Shown in pieces: positions 10,611-29,287 of a stretch of 57,500 nt of DNA. Origin of the DNA: Anaeromyces robustus (lineage: Eukaryota > Neocallimastigomycota > Neocallimastigomycetes > Neocallimastigales > Neocallimastigaceae); contig MCFG01000124.1 in NCBI GenBank assembly GCA_002104895.1, positions 17,501 through 75,000 on the forward strand. The letters are read 5' to 3'. Made by a program: the position numbers and the translations under genes. Numbering within the stretch: the first letter of the stretch is position 1; every line of letters starts with the position of its first letter. The notes under the pieces were generated by a model. The model was not told the origin of the DNA. It searched no databases and was given only the letters and a program-made list of their open reading frames with translations.

Positions 10611-10875
10611 ATTAATTTTTTAATATTAAATTTTTATTATTATATATATATTTTTATTTTTTTTTCTTTTGATTTTAGAAATTTATGTTATAATATTCTA
10701 ATTTATTTTTATTAATGTTATTTTTTTTCAAGTATTTATAGTAATATATTTATTATTATTTTTAGGTTTTATTAATATTTAAAATTTTATTAATTTATAT
10801 CATATATAATAAAAATTTAATTAATAAAAATTTTAATAGCAGTTTTTTTTATTTTATATTTTACTTAACACAATT

Positions 10876-11051
<176 letters not shown>

Positions 11052-13412
11052 ATAAATTTATATAATTAATAAATACATAGTAAAGAAAAACAATTTTTGA
11101 AGAAAAAATTAACAGTTTCTTTTTTTTTTTTTATTATTTAATATTTAATATTTAACATTATATATAATATATATATATAACATTATATCTTATGATAGTT
11201 TTTTATTTTTATGATTTTATAGAATATTTTGTATATATTTGTAAAATGCAGTACAAAAATATCAAATTATAGTATATTAAATAAATAAAGATTCATAAAT
11301 ATAAGTTTAATTTCTCATCTTTTTAACATTTAATTTTATTTTTTTTTAAGTGGTAATTTATGAATAATTAGATAAATATCATAAATTATTAAATAAAATT
11401 TATATGACAAAGTTAAAGAAAGTTTTTATCCTTTTTAAAAATCAATATTATGTTATAAAAATTTTTTGTTTTAATAATTTATACTAATAAATTTTTGATT
11501 ATATCTTTTTTTTTTTTTTTAGTATTTAATTTAATAAGGATTATATACTTTTATTATAGATGTACTGAAAACAAAAAGAATTATTAATAATTAATCATGA
11601 GTTATTATTGTTATTTAAAAAAACTTTAATAATTGTGGATGAAACATCAACATCAAATTTTTATTATTTACATTAATTTTTTATGGAATTTAATATTTAA
11701 AAAAAAAAAAAAAAAAAAATTATTTAATATAATAATATTATGTAATATGTAATGTAATAAATTAATGTAAAAAATTAATTATTATGTAATTATGTATGAT
11801 TTTACTTATAAAGAATTTTTTTTGTATAACATTAAATATAATAAAAAAATATTTAAAAATTATTATGATAGTATTGAAACAGAAATAATAATAATAATAA
11901 TAATAATAAATAATAATAATAATAATAATAATTAATAATAATATTAATATTAATAATAATAAATAATAATAATTATTATTATTATGAGTAATTATAATAT
12001 AAATAATATGATTGTAATTGATATAATAATAATGTTAGACTATCGAATATTAATATGTGCTAACAATTAATATTAATGTATATTGTTTCATACTTATAAA
12101 AACATTTAAAATATTAATATAATAAAATAAAAAAAATAATGTAACAGATAACAAACTATATAATTTTATTATTGATTATTATTTGTTTAAAATGAATATA
12201 TATTATAAAACAGTATTTCTCATCATTGTTTTATTTTAAATTATTACTAACTATAATAATTTGCTTTATTCTTATATAATAAGAATAAATATTAAAAATT
12301 AAAAAAAAAACATTTTTTTGATTTGTTTTAAAGAACAAAAAAAAAATTTTTTTAATTTTCTTTTATTTATTATATTAAAATGAATTAGTAATAAATGATC
12401 ACATATATTATAATATATTATTGTATTTATTTAATTTAATTTTCAATTTATTGATTAAATATTATTTATTATATTATATGTTATATAAAGTATTATTATA
12501 TTATTTATTTATTTATTTATTATTTATTATTTATTATTTAGTATTTATTATTAATAAATATAAATTATAAATTTATATTAATATTAGTATATTTTATTAT
12601 ATATTAACTATTTATCATCTTTTCCTTTTTAACTTTTTCTTTTTCTATTCTTTTATATTTTCTATTATTTTACTTTTTATTTAATATTAATATAATAGTA
12701 ATAATAAATATATAAAAATAAAAAATAAAAAATAAAAAAAAAAAAAAATAAAAATAAAAAGGAATAAAAAGGAATAAAATAAAATAAAATAAAATAAAAT
12801 AAAAGAAATATAAAAGAAATAAAAGTAATTGCTATTATAATAATACAGTTATAAGAATAATGATAGTAAAAGCAAAAATATCAAACAATATAAATTAATT
12901 AAAAGGGTAATCGAAATTCAAATTTACAATTAGTAAATTTTAAATTGAATATAAAATTTACCAGATATTAATTTAAAATAAAAATAACAATAAAGCGATT
13001 TTACTATGGTTTTATTTATGTAAATATAATAAATCAATAATAAATTGTACAATTGAACTTTTAAATATAGATTATTATTATTATATATTTATTATTAAAA
13101 ATAAATAACCAAGTTAAATTAATAGTTATCCAAAAAATAAGCAAGAAAAAATTAATTCTCAAAAAAAACGTAATTATTTTTTATTATTTTTTTTTATTAT
13201 TTATAAATAAATAAATAATAAATTATTTATATGTATATTTAATACATATTTATTGATTTTTTAAAATGGAATAAAATAAAAATAAAAAAGATTTCAAAAT
13301 ATATTTATTAATAAAATTATACATTAAAGGGATACTAAAAACAAAAAATAAAGTTATTACGAATTATTTCTACTTTAATTTTTTAAATATTTTATAATAT
13401 AAAAGTATTATT

Positions 13413-13538
<126 letters not shown>

Positions 13539-14122
13539 TTGTTCAAAATAGAAATACATTTTTTATATATAATAAATATAATATTCATCATTATATTATT
13601 GTTATTATGGTTCTTTTTAAATTTTATTTTATTAGTCGAGAAAAATTTATTTTGTTTACTTTTGTTTTTTAACAATTTTAATAAAAATTATATAACCAAT
13701 TACATTACATTTCTAATTTATTCTTTTTTTTCTATTTATTTATTAATTGTTAAATTTTTAAAATAAAAATTTAATTTTTTAGGTACATTTAAACGTTCAT
13801 TAAACTTTCATTTACCATTTTTATTTGATGATTTCAATTATATTTAATATAATAATCAGCTTTATTAGATAAAAGAAAATAAATTATTAGTTTTATATTT
13901 TTTTTTTGCTTTTAAAATAATTTCTAAAAAAGGAAAAAATAAAAGTAAAACAAAACAAAACAAAAAAAAAAAAAAACAAATATTTATAAATTAAAATAAA
14001 AGTAATAGAAATAAAATTGTAAAAAGAAATAATTTAAAAAAAATACTGTATATATATTTATATACAAAAATATAAATTTTTTTAATATCAAATTATTACT
14101 AATAGAAAAGGATAATGAAATA

Positions 14123-17100
14123 ATGTCATCAAAATTAGAAAATCAAGATATAAATAAGGCAGAAATGTCTTTTTTTAATAGAGCTATTTATATATTAAGA
14201 GGATTTCAAGAATATATAAAATATATTTTAAATTCTTTTTTTAGTGAATTGGAAAGGTATAATTTATAATTTATATTATACTATAATATACTATTATATA
14301 ATTTATATATATATATTGTATATTGGGTTATATATAATATGTAATTACTAACAAAAATTATAATATTTTTTATATTTAAGACATAAATATTTTGAATTAT
14401 ATACTATATATATAATAATAAGGTATGTTATATTAAATAGAAATTTATAATAAATAATAAGAGTTATTAAATTTTATTTTATTAATGATGTAAATAACTT
14501 TTTTTTTTTTTTTTTTCATTATATATAATATCATAATAAAAAATAAATATTTTATTTATTAGCTTATTGTCTTTTGCAACAAGTATAAAATTGGATTGGA
14601 TATATTTTACAGTAATATCATTAAAAGTAATAGTAAATGCTAATTTTATGGGATTTGCTCCATTGGTTATGATGATATCAATATATCTATTCTTTGATGT
14701 GTTTTTTTATTTTGGTGTGCCTTTAAGAATTTTAACAGAATTATTGGATTTATTTCTACCGTGTATTCTTTACTATTCTATGAAACAATTAGGTCTAATT
14801 AGAGATTTTAAGTTACAATATTCATATATTGTTTTGCTTTTATTTCTAATAGTACATATATTAACATGGATAAAATATTTATTAAACCCTATCGGAGCAG
14901 TAATATCAGTATCAATGTATACCATATTTTCTGCTGATAGTAAAAATACAGATTTATTTGTATATTTTAAAAGACGTTTCTTTACTATTTTTTTGATGGA
15001 AGAAAATTTAAATTTTGGAACAGGAATACTGGGATTTTTAAAATATTGGAAATTTAAATTTAATAAAGCATTGGCAGCTCATTGTACAACTTTTTTAATC
15101 TTTTTATTTATACTATATGGTTTTGATACTATAAAATCAAATTTTGAATTAATATGTTCTATGATTGGTATTATAATACCTCGTTCTCCTGTACTCACAA
15201 TTAAGGATTTAACAGAGAATAGTGTAGAATTATATTGGTATGAACCAAAAGAACAAAATAAATCAATATTTGATATAAAATTTAGTTATATAATAAAACA
15301 AATATCTAAAATGGTTTTATTTCCATTTAGAAAATTTAAAAATATATCATCAGAATCAAATACAGATACTGATAATACCCTATCTGATTATCTCAAAATA
15401 TCAAAACAAAATGGTGAAGATACCTATCGTTTTGATTTAAGTAATAATCATAATCATAATCATAATCATAATCATAATAATAATAACTATAATAATAGTA
15501 ATAATAAAAAAGATACCAATAATAATAAATTAAAATTTCCTAAATCTACTTCTACAACAAATTTTACTACTACTCATTATGAAGTGGAACCTACAGATTC
15601 TGAGTTAATGTATATAAATAGTGATAGTCAACAAAGTTTAATTACGGATGATGATGAAAATAAAGAAAATAAATCGGATAATATAGAAGTAAAAGATAAA
15701 AGTATTCAATTAGAAAATGATAAGAATGATAAAAATGATAAGAATGATAAAAGTAATAAAAATGATAAAAGCGATAAAAATGATAAAAATAATAAAAATG
15801 ATAAAAACAATAAAAATGATAAAAACAATAAAAATGATAAAAGCGATAAAAATGATAAAAATAATAAAAGTGATAAAAAGAATAAATCAAACATTGGTTA
15901 TGTTCTTAAAAAAGGAAAAGTGAATAAAGATATAGATGTAAAAAATAGCACAATATTAGTGGATGGAAAAGAGGTATATATAAAAAATTTTGCAGATGAA
16001 ATTAAAAAGGAACTTCAAAATTTGGAGGGTCATATTACAAATAAAACAAGAAGTGATCCTACTGGTATAAAGGCCTTTCTTTATCAATATGGATTTTATA
16101 AAAGAAATGAAATAGCATATCAAGTTGAAGTTAATGGTTATATTTTAAATGAAGAAAATTTACAAGAAAAACATATTGTTATTCATGGATTAAAACCAGC
16201 TACTTCCTATAAAATAAGAATTTGGTCAATAATGAACAATAGGATTAAATCTCCTTCGTCTTTTGTAAATGTTCAAACTTTAAAATCTTATTCTGAAACA
16301 TTAAATAAAAGTATTTATTTCTTTTTATTTTATTTTATTAATATTTATAATATAATTGCTATTTTTATTCATATTTATGATTTTATTACTATTATTATTA
16401 GTATTATTAGTACTAGTATTATAATTAAAATATATATTTGTATTATATAATTTTTTTTTTTTTTTTTTTACTAATCATATTATAAATCTATTATAAAACA
16501 ATTTTATATATTATATATTATATATTATATATTATATATTATATATTTGTTATTTAAATTTTTAATAGCAAAAGTTGCAAAAACAACTACAAATACAAAT
16601 GTTAATATTGATGATAAATTAGAAGAATCATATGAAGATCATTTAAAAACTATTGAAAAGATAGATAAGGATATTAATGAAATTAATCAAGAATTTGAAA
16701 GATTAAAGAAACAGAGATTAGAATTTAATAAACAAGTCAATGATATCAATGAACAATATAAAGAAGAAGAAATTCCATTAAGAAAACAATTAGATAAATT
16801 AAAATTAGAAAAGAATCAAGTTGATGAAGACAAATTACAACATAAAGGTGTATTAAAAGAATTAAAAGAGGAAAAACGAAGAGTAGATTTAATAAAATCA
16901 CAAAGAGAACAAGGTTTAAAAACAAAGGAAAGAGGAAAGCAACAATTAATAGATAGATGTAACCGTTGTCAATCTGATATTAATAAATTACAAAAAGATA
17001 TCCAAAGATTAGAAGAAAGAGAAGAATCATTTGATGTAGTTTATGATAAAGCTAAAAAGGAATATAATGAAGAAAAGGAAAAAGTAATGAAAGAACAAAT

Positions 17101-19652
17101 TCAATTAAAGGATAAATTAAAAGAAGAGAAAAAACATCATAAACAACTTATAAAAGAATTAAATGATAAAAAATCTCTTTATAAACAAATTGAAAATTCA
17201 CGTAAAAAGATAATTCAAGATAATCGTGAACGTAATAAGGAAAAATTGAAAGTAGATGAAGAATATAAAATGTTATCAAAGAGATATAGAGAATTAAAAG
17301 AAAAAAATTTATCCCTTAAAAATCAATTAAAACTTGAAAATAAAGAAAAAATTAAACTTCTTCAAGATCTTAACGAAATTCATCAACAAAGTGATAGTGA
17401 TGACATTTCAGATTTAGATGATAATGAAGAAGCTATATTAGAACATGCAGATTCATCCATTTCAGATGATTTAGCTTCTAATAGTACACTTTCAAAATCT
17501 AATTCAGATCCATCAACTAATACACCTAATTATTCTAATACAAATTCAATTATTAGTAGAAATTCGAGTGAAGAAAATACTTTGTCTAGACCAACAGGTA
17601 TAATTATGATTATAATTATGATTATGATTATTACTTTTATTTTCATTACTATTATTATTATTTTAATTTATTATTATCGTTGTTATTATTATCATTTTGT
17701 GTTATTAATATAATTTATATTTATTATTATAATATTATTATTATCATTTTGTGTTATTAATATAATTTATTTTTATTATTATAATATTATTATTATTAAA
17801 TTTATTTATATAATTATGATATATATACAATTATTAATATTATTATATTTTATAATATTATATTTATATATGTATATATAAAGAATTTAATTTATTTAAC
17901 ATAGATACAGAAAATAATTATGAGAATCAATATAATTCATCAAGAACATCTTCACCAAAGAATAATAATAAAAATCCATATAATAGGAAAAACAAAAATA
18001 ATAATAATAGGAAAATTAATTCAATGAAATCTAGATTTTATTCATATCCTTTGGAAAATAAAAATTCATTCAATTCAAACTTTAATATTAATTCTTATAA
18101 TTCCAATTCAATTAATGATCCGTCATCATCAACTTTATATGATAGATCATTACTTAATAATATGGGTAAAGATAATAGTTTAGTTTCTAATGATAATACA
18201 TTGAATACTTCAAATGGTGGTAGATATGGTATTAGTTCACCAAGACAAAAATCAAAACAAAATCAAAACAAGATGAAGGATTTGATTCCATTTTTCTCAT
18301 ACAATTCATATGTACCAACCTCTGAAACTACTACTGATTCTCAATTATTATCTGCTTCATTTGAAGATGACCTTTTATCAGATGTTTCCAAAATAAATAT
18401 GAATTCAGGAAAACCACTAAAAGGTGTATTTAATTCATCTAAAGATAATACTGTGTCCCCATTAATGCAAAATCTTTCACAGAGTAATAATATAACAAAA
18501 ATTTCACCAAATTTGAATTCAGGCTTTTCTCCAAAAATTTCACATTTATCACCATTATTACTTAATGAAAATACTACTTTAAATTCTTCTTCAATCCCAC
18601 CATCTAATAATTATAATTCATCATTATTTTCAAATTTATTAAAGAATAATTATAATAATATGGGTTTAACAGGAAATGCTGGTTCTGTTACTTCTTCCTC
18701 TTCTTTAAATGCAAATAGTTTATATGCTTCAATTAATAATTCAGTGACTTCAGATAAAGGAAATAAAACTAATGGTCCAATTTCTATTCCTAATGCTAAT
18801 AATAATAATAATTCAAGTAATATTGGATTTTTATTCAATAATAGTTTGGGACAAGATCAATCATTAAATAGTTTTGGTAGCAGTAATATTCAACGTGAAA
18901 ATTCTTTCAATAGTCCAATAACTAATCATGCTAAATTAAATGGCAACAAAGATAGTACAGATAATAATTTACAAAGGAATGTGACTTTTTCACCAATCGT
19001 TTCACCTCAAGTAAAGAATTCATCATTAATGTCAGGTTTTTCTACTCTTCCTTCATACTATCAAAATTTAAATATGTCAAATGACGTTAATGATATATTA
19101 AGTACTTCAAAGAATCCTCTTGATACTTCTCGTTCATCAAATGATAATAATCCAGATTCAATTTCGCAAGATATAGATAATTTAGCAACCATTAATTCAA
19201 ATGCTAATAATCCTCATCATACAAATAGTTTTGGATCAAATACATCATCACATTCAAATTATTTATTTAACAATTATTTCTCTTTTCCAGATTATACTAA
19301 AAAGAATTCATCTGAATCAAGTAAAGATAGCTATTTACATGATTATTTGAATAGTCGTTTAGCTGGATATTCTTCATTTTATAATCAATCCATGTTTAAT
19401 AGTGGTATTACTGGTAGTTATTTCAATGAACCTTCAACTGGAACTTATGGTTCAATGAATAGTTTAAATAGTAATTCAGTCCATCAAAGTTCAAATGACA
19501 TTGATGATGAAGATATTGATTTGAATTTCACTTATAATTTAGAATTATCAGATTCTGAATCTGAAGATGTTGATACCTCAGATATAGATATTAGTAAAAT
19601 TATTGATTTAAGTAGTAAAAATAGTAACCAAAAAAAAAAGAACAGCTTATAA
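14123..19652 (+). CDS. Fungal FN3-domain multi-pass membrane protein with long coiled coil
   Basis: Four exons (14123-14256, 14563-16310, 16569-17597, 17905-19652) give 1552 residues. After a short soluble N-terminus come about four hydrophobic segments (residues about 50-235, e.g. MISIYLFFDVFFYF and FLIFLFILYGF). A fibronectin type III domain is split. Strands A-B are PVLTIKDLTENSVELYW (about 252-270). The rest is IAYQVEVNGYIL through LKPATSYKIRIWSI to SSFVNVQTL (about 562-620). Between them lies a roughly 285-residue low-complexity insert with (NH)n and a KNDK/KSDK tandem repeat (about 430-488). A highly charged coiled coil follows (about 640-920), then a 600-residue Asn/Ser-rich disordered region with short Phe/Tyr motifs and an acidic end. 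The layout resembles FN3/coiled-coil proteins of other fungi of unknown function (from memory). I do not assign a role; membrane tethering or scaffolding is plausible. Confidence 0.82.
15717..15890 (+). repeat. In-frame KND/KSD coding minisatellite
   Basis: Repeats of GATAAAAATGATAAA-type 9-15 bp units encode alternating Lys, Asn, Asp and Ser. Because of the repeat, several frames on both strands stay open here; those are shadows of the FN3 protein gene. Confidence 0.9.
17691..17795. repeat. 52-bp tandem duplication in FN3-gene intron 3
   Basis: ATCATTTTGTGTTATTAATA starts at 17691 and again at 17743 (period 52), with two near-identical copies inside the intron 17598-17904. Confidence 0.85.
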
Positions 19653-21008
19653 TATTAAAATAAAATAAAATAAAAAAAAAAAAAAAAAAAAGATAAAAAA
19701 TATATTTTTAATATTTAGAAAGAGGAAAGAAAAAAAAAAATTTTTTTTTTCTTAATTATTAATTTATTTTTTTTAAAAAAATTTTTGAATATTATATATT
19801 TTTTTTAGTAATAATTATAATAATAAAAAATAATAAATAAATAAAAAATTAAAAAATAAATAAATAAATAAATAAATAAATAAAATAAAATAAAATAAAA
19901 TAAAATAAAATAAAATAAATAAATAAAAATACAAAAACAAAACAACAATAACAATAACAATAATAAATAATAATAAATAAAAGTAAAATAATAGTCAAAA
20001 TAATTTAATATTATAATAATTAAATAAAATAATATAATAAATTAATATAATTATAATAAATTAAAGAAAAAAAAGTAAATATAATTAGGAATTAATAATA
20101 AAAAATAAAACAAAAAAATTTAAATAAAAATAAAAATAATATAATATAAAATCTAACAAAAGTTATGAATTGTTATTATTAATGAATAATAATAATATTA
20201 TTATTATTATTATTTAATTTTTATAATAAATGTTATTCACTTTGAATATTTATAATTATTTTTTTCTCTCTTTTATTAATACTTCATTATTGATTTAAAA
20301 GGTTTAATATATATAAATATTAATATATTTAATAAATGAATTATTAAAAAAATTTATTATATATATATATATATATATAAATATTTTATTATATATTAAT
20401 ATATATTATATTGTAAATTGAAATTGTATTGAATTAGTAATAATATATAGATTTTAATATAAATTAAATTATAGATTTAACATCAATTAAGTAATAAACT
20501 CTTAACATTAAAAAATAAATAAAATAAATAAATAAATAATTTTGGAGTTACATTTGATTTGAATGAGATAATATATATAAACAATTATTATTTATGAAAA
20601 AATAGAAATATATTTAAGAAAATAAATATAATATGAAAAATTAATTATTTTTTAAAAGTAAATATAATAAAAAAATTAGATTATTTATATATATTTATTG
20701 TTTTTTTCTTAAATAAGTATAATAGAAGTGTAGTCCTAACAAACATATTTATACAAACAACATTATTATAATTATTATTAAAAAAAAAAAAAAAAAAAAA
20801 AATAAATAAATAAAAATAAAATAACATAATAAAATAAAAAAGAAGAAAAATTAGAAAAATCAAGAGAATTAAAAGATTTTAGGTAATGTTTATCATTTTG
20901 TTTAAAGTAAAAAATTTAATTGATGTATAAGAAATCTTATATTTAATTATCTATTCTATTTAAATTTATTATTCAACAAAAAATATAATTTTTATTAATA
21001 TTATTTAT

Positions 21009-21050
<42 letters not shown>

Positions 21051-21109
21051 TTTAATACATAATAAATTATATTTATACTTTACAGTTAGGATATACAGTA
21101 TATTCAAAA
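19653..21109. other. Intergenic between FN3 gene and GPI16
   Basis: About 1.45 kb of A/T DNA with AAAT/AAAAT runs at 19857-19925 and TA tracts near 20360. No gene or RNA motif seen. Confidence 0.7.
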
Positions 21110-23513
21110 ATGTTAAGGAAATCTTTTTACAACACATATTTATTAATTATATTAATAATTAATATTTCATTAATAAATATATGTCAAGGAAAAAAAGTAT
21201 ATTCAGATACTTTTTCAGAAGAATTAACAATGAAAAACTTATCTGAATCAGAAGTATTGACAGTATTTAATTTTACACAAACTATGGATTTAAAAAACAA
21301 TGATGAAATTACATGTTAGTTTTTATTTAATTGTTTATTTTTTTTTTATATATATAAAAAGAGATAAAAAAAAAAAAAGAGAGAGAGAAAAGAACATATA
21401 TTATTAAAAATTAAAAAATTTGAATATTTTTTATAAGATTTGTGCAATAATTAAATAAAATCATTTATAATAATAATGGTGATAATAATAACTAAAAGAA
21501 TTTATATCTTTAAAATTTAATTGAAAAAAAAAAATTTTATGATATTTAACAATAGCCTATTATCAATTATTCCCAAGAACTATTGGTCAGATTGTTGATA
21601 AATATCATGTTAAGGAATTTCATATAACATTTACAAGAGGAAGTTGGAATGATTATCAATGGGGTTTAAATACTTTACCAGCACCAGCAGGTGTTGAATT
21701 TTATGCTTATTTTGATGCAAATTACAAGTAATAAATAAAAAATGATAGTTTTTTTATATTATTGCTTATAAACAAAATATAATTATATATTATATATTTT
21801 TCTTTATTATTAATAAATTTGATGTAAATTAATATTATTTATTTATTTATTTTTTTTTAAAAAAAAATTAAAAGTACAAATGAAAATTGGGCTGGTTTAG
21901 CTAATGCTTTATCTGGTGTCTTTTGTGCTTCTGTAAATTACATTGATAGATCAAAATCAGCAATACCTATATATTCTTTTAAACCAAATGGAAATTACAA
22001 TCCAGAAGGTTGATATAAAATATTATTTATTTTTACTTATATATTTGAATAAACTATATTATTATATTATATATTAATATTATTATTATTTGTAAATATA
22101 AAAAAAAAATAACTTTTTTTAATATTTTATTATATTAGAAAAAATTGAATTACGCTATGGTTCTTTGTCACATGAAGGTGTTTGTACTGAAAATTTAACA
22201 CCATGGATTAAATTATTACCTTGTCAATCAAAGGTTGGTAAAATTATATATAGATAAATATAATAATAGAAGTATATATATATATATATTTCTATATATA
22301 CATTTTTTTTTTTTTTTTGAATAATATTATTAACTTTTTTTTTTAAAAAAAAATATTTTTATTCAATTATATACAAAAAAAAAAAAAAAAAAAAAAAAAA
22401 CTATCAAATAATGATAATAATAAAAAGATGGGTATTGCAGGATTATTAAATAATTATAAATTATTTGATACTAACTATTATTCAATGATGGCCCATTTAA
22501 TACCAGTTTGCCTTGTAAATAATAAATTTATTGACTATTAATATTTTTTTTTCTTTATATTAAAAGAAACAATTATTAATAATGATATTAATTACTAATA
22601 GGATTCTGAATGTAAGCAAAAACAACTTCAATTAACCCAAATTATATCAACTGTTTTTGATAATAAAAGAATTGGAAAAACAAAAAGTAAGTTATTATTT
22701 ATTATTAATAAAAATTTTTTCTATCAAATTATTATTAAAAAAAATAAAAATATATTATAAAAATAAAAAAAAAAATAAAATAAAAAAAAAAAAAGCTAAT
22801 AATATTTTTTTTCTGATAATATATTTTAATTTGAATAAATTATTTAAACCAAGGTTGGTCATTTGAAAGTTTATTTGGAAGAAAGTTCAATAATTATTGT
22901 CCAGTATCTACCAACAGTAAAGTAAAAATTGAATTAATGGATAATGATAATGAAAGCAATTATTTCAGATTAATTAGAAATCCAACTAGATTTGAAAATA
23001 TATCAAAAAATAAAAAATATGCTGTTTATGATTTATTAAGTAAATAATAATAATAATAATAATAATAATTAAAATTTATCTATAACTTTAATAAATCATA
23101 AATATGTTTAGAATAAAAAAAAAAAAAATAATTCATACTAATATTTTAATAATATTTATATTGATATATTTTATAATATTAATAATATTAATATAAAAAA
23201 AATTAGCTAAGGAATATGAAAATTCAAATTTAGGTGTAGATATTGTTGATGAAAATAAAATTAAACCAATACAAGATAATATTGGATTAGAAGTTCATCG
23301 TTCTCAAACAGGTTATGCTGAAGAATATGGTGGTTTTGTTATTACTTTTAAAAATAACAATTTAGATAAAGATTTATCTATTACTTATTTTGATATAATA
23401 CCATGGTACTTTAATATTTATATGAATAGTTTCAAAATAGATAATAATAAAATTAAAGATTATAATAATGATGGTAAGAGTTTATATTCTAATTTATATC
23501 ATATTTAGATTAT

Positions 23514-23604
<91 letters not shown>

Positions 23605-24534
23605 TAATTATTATTATAATAGAATATATTTCAGAATTTTATCATGAACCAGCAATTGAACATCTTAATCCAACAATTTTAGAAATGAAAATGATTATAC
23701 CAAAAGATTCTACAACATCAATTCAATTTGACTTCGTTAAACAATATTTATTATATGCTGATTATCCACCAGATTGTGCTCGTGGTTTTGATGTTGGGTA
23801 AAGAATTTATTTATATTATAATCTATTCTCTTTTTTTCACCTTAAAATAAATATCAAATTATGTTATATGATTTTATATTATGTTATTAATATTTTAAAT
23901 TTTTTTTTTCTTTTTTAAATTATTTCATTAATTATTAAGTTCTGCTGTAGTTACTGTTCATAATGTTTCATTAAGTAATGGCTATCTTTATCCAGAGTAA
24001 GCTTCTTTTTTTTTTTTTTTTTTTTTAATTTTAATAGTTATTAAAATTATAAAAAAATAAAATATTAAAATATATATAACAAATCCAATTAAAATGATTA
24101 ATAATAATATTATAATAATTTTATCAATCTTATTGAAAAAAAAAAGACAAGATTATATAAGAATCTATACTGAACCAATGGTTATTATATTACCAGCACC
24201 TGATTTTAGTATGCCATATAATGTTATTACATATTCATGTACAATCATTGCATTATTTTTTGGATCTATGTATAATGCCTACACAAGAAGATATATACCA
24301 TTAGTTGTTGAAAAAGACGAAACAAAAAATAATTCTAATTCTACAAATACAATTTCTACTAGTAATAATAATAACAATAATAATAATAATAATACTAGTA
24401 CTAATACTAATAATAATAGCAATAATAATAATAATATTAATAATAAGAAAAAAATATCATTAAGTGAATCAGAGGTATCACCTGATACAAAAATAACACC
24501 GCAAGAGACAGAGAAAAAAGATAAAGATATATAA
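21110..24534 (+). CDS. GPI16: GPI16 / PIG-T, GPI transamidase subunit
   Basis: Lumenal scaffold subunit of the ER GPI transamidase, which attaches GPI anchors to proteins. Eleven exons (21110-21314, 21556-21727, 21875-22008, 22139-22233, 22428-22514, 22602-22686, 22854-23039, 23207-23473, 23623-23797, 23940-23996, 24147-24534) give 616 residues. Features in order: signal peptide (about 8-27, ending NICQG), [49 protein letters not shown], then VCTENLTPW and KLLPC (Cys186, Cys199; the human PIG-T cysteine bonded to PIG-K lies in this block, from memory). The C-terminal part has [38 protein letters not shown], one transmembrane helix and a cytosolic Asn-rich, acidic tail of about 75 residues not present in the human protein. 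The pattern matches PIG-T from end to end. Exon 3 uses a rarer GTTGAT donor. Confidence 0.95.
23517..23602. repeat. (TAA)n microsatellite in GPI16 intron 8
   Basis: About 28 AAT/TAA units filling most of the intron 23474-23622, ending 21 nt before the acceptor. Confidence 0.95.
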
Positions 24535-24978
24535 ATTTATATATAAAATAAAATATACAATAAAATAAATAAATAAAAATAAAATAAAATAAAATAAAAA
24601 TAAAATAAAATTAAAATTAAAAAAAATTAAAATTAAAATAAAATAATACAAAATAAAGTAATAATAATAGAAATATAATAAAATATAATGCAATATATAT
24701 ATATAAAAAAAAAAAAAAAAAAAGTAAATGAAACAAATTAAAAGTATTTAAATAAACTATAATAAAATATTTATAATAAAAAAATCCTTTTTTCTTTCCG
24801 ATACATATATATATATTGCACATTTTTTAATTAATTATTATTAATATAATTATATCCATAATGAATAATGAATAATGAATAAGGAATAATAATAATTGTA
24901 ATTATATAATATTCTTAATATATGCTAAAAGATTTATATTAAAACTTATTCATTATGTTAATGTAGTTTATTTAACAT

Positions 24979-25030
<52 letters not shown>

Positions 25031-25468
25031 TAATTAATTTAAATCTTCGATCGAGTGATTTTTGAGATTCTTGAATATATATTTATTTGGTTGATTTATT
25101 TGGTTAACATCAAAATATATTAACTTTCTATATATTATCTCCTCGAGATATTTATATATTTTTATTACATTATATATTTCTCTTTTTTATATTTAACATT
25201 ATATATAATATTCATGATAGTTACATATACACAACTCTGTTATATATAATTGTTATTAATATTATAAAGCAAATATATACATATATAATAAAAACCATTT
25301 TAATATTATAATTTTTTGTAGTTTTTTTTAACTTATTAATATTAAATATTCATTTAAATATTAACATTAGATATATTGAATTATATTTTTTAAAATTAAA
25401 TATGAAGACTTTTATTTATAATTAGGTATTTCTTATATTAAATGATAATAGTATAATATAATCATTTA

Positions 25469-25502
<34 letters not shown>

Positions 25503-25860
25503 TTTAATTATTTATATTTTAATTAATGGAAATTTATATATTACAATACTTTCTCTTTTTTTTAAATTAAAATAATAGATTATGAAATACATAAGGAAAA
25601 AAAATATATTCATAAAAACTTCGAAATAATAAATAAATTGATTTATTTGATAGTTTATTATTTTTATCCATTTATTTATTTGTTTTATTCTATTAATTTT
25701 AATAGTTATAAAATAAAACAAAAATATAATTTAATGGATAAATCAGTAAAATAAATTAATACTAAATCTTAAAATTATAATAGAATATAAATTATTTAAA
25801 TAAATAAGTTTTATGAATCAATGAACAATTAAATATTATTATTCAATTTGGTAATTATTA
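24535..25860. other. Convergent intergenic region GPI16 / LRWD1-like
   Basis: About 1.3 kb between two 3' ends. It contains AAAAT runs (24560-24660), the (TA)n(TG)n tract at 24985-25030 and a less A/T-rich patch at 25041-25150. No coding frame of substance. Confidence 0.7.
24985..25030. repeat. Compound (TA)n(TG)n dinucleotide tract
   Basis: About 13 TA followed by about 9 TG units, the only TG tract in the window. Alternating purine/pyrimidine DNA of this kind can adopt cruciform or Z forms. Confidence 0.9.

Positions 25861-29287
<3,427 letters not shown>

Noticed and set aside
12916-12950. Imperfect inverted repeat ATTCAAATTTAC / GTAAATTTTAAATTGAAT
   Set aside because: Arms are only A/T-rich with a gap; expected often by chance in this composition.
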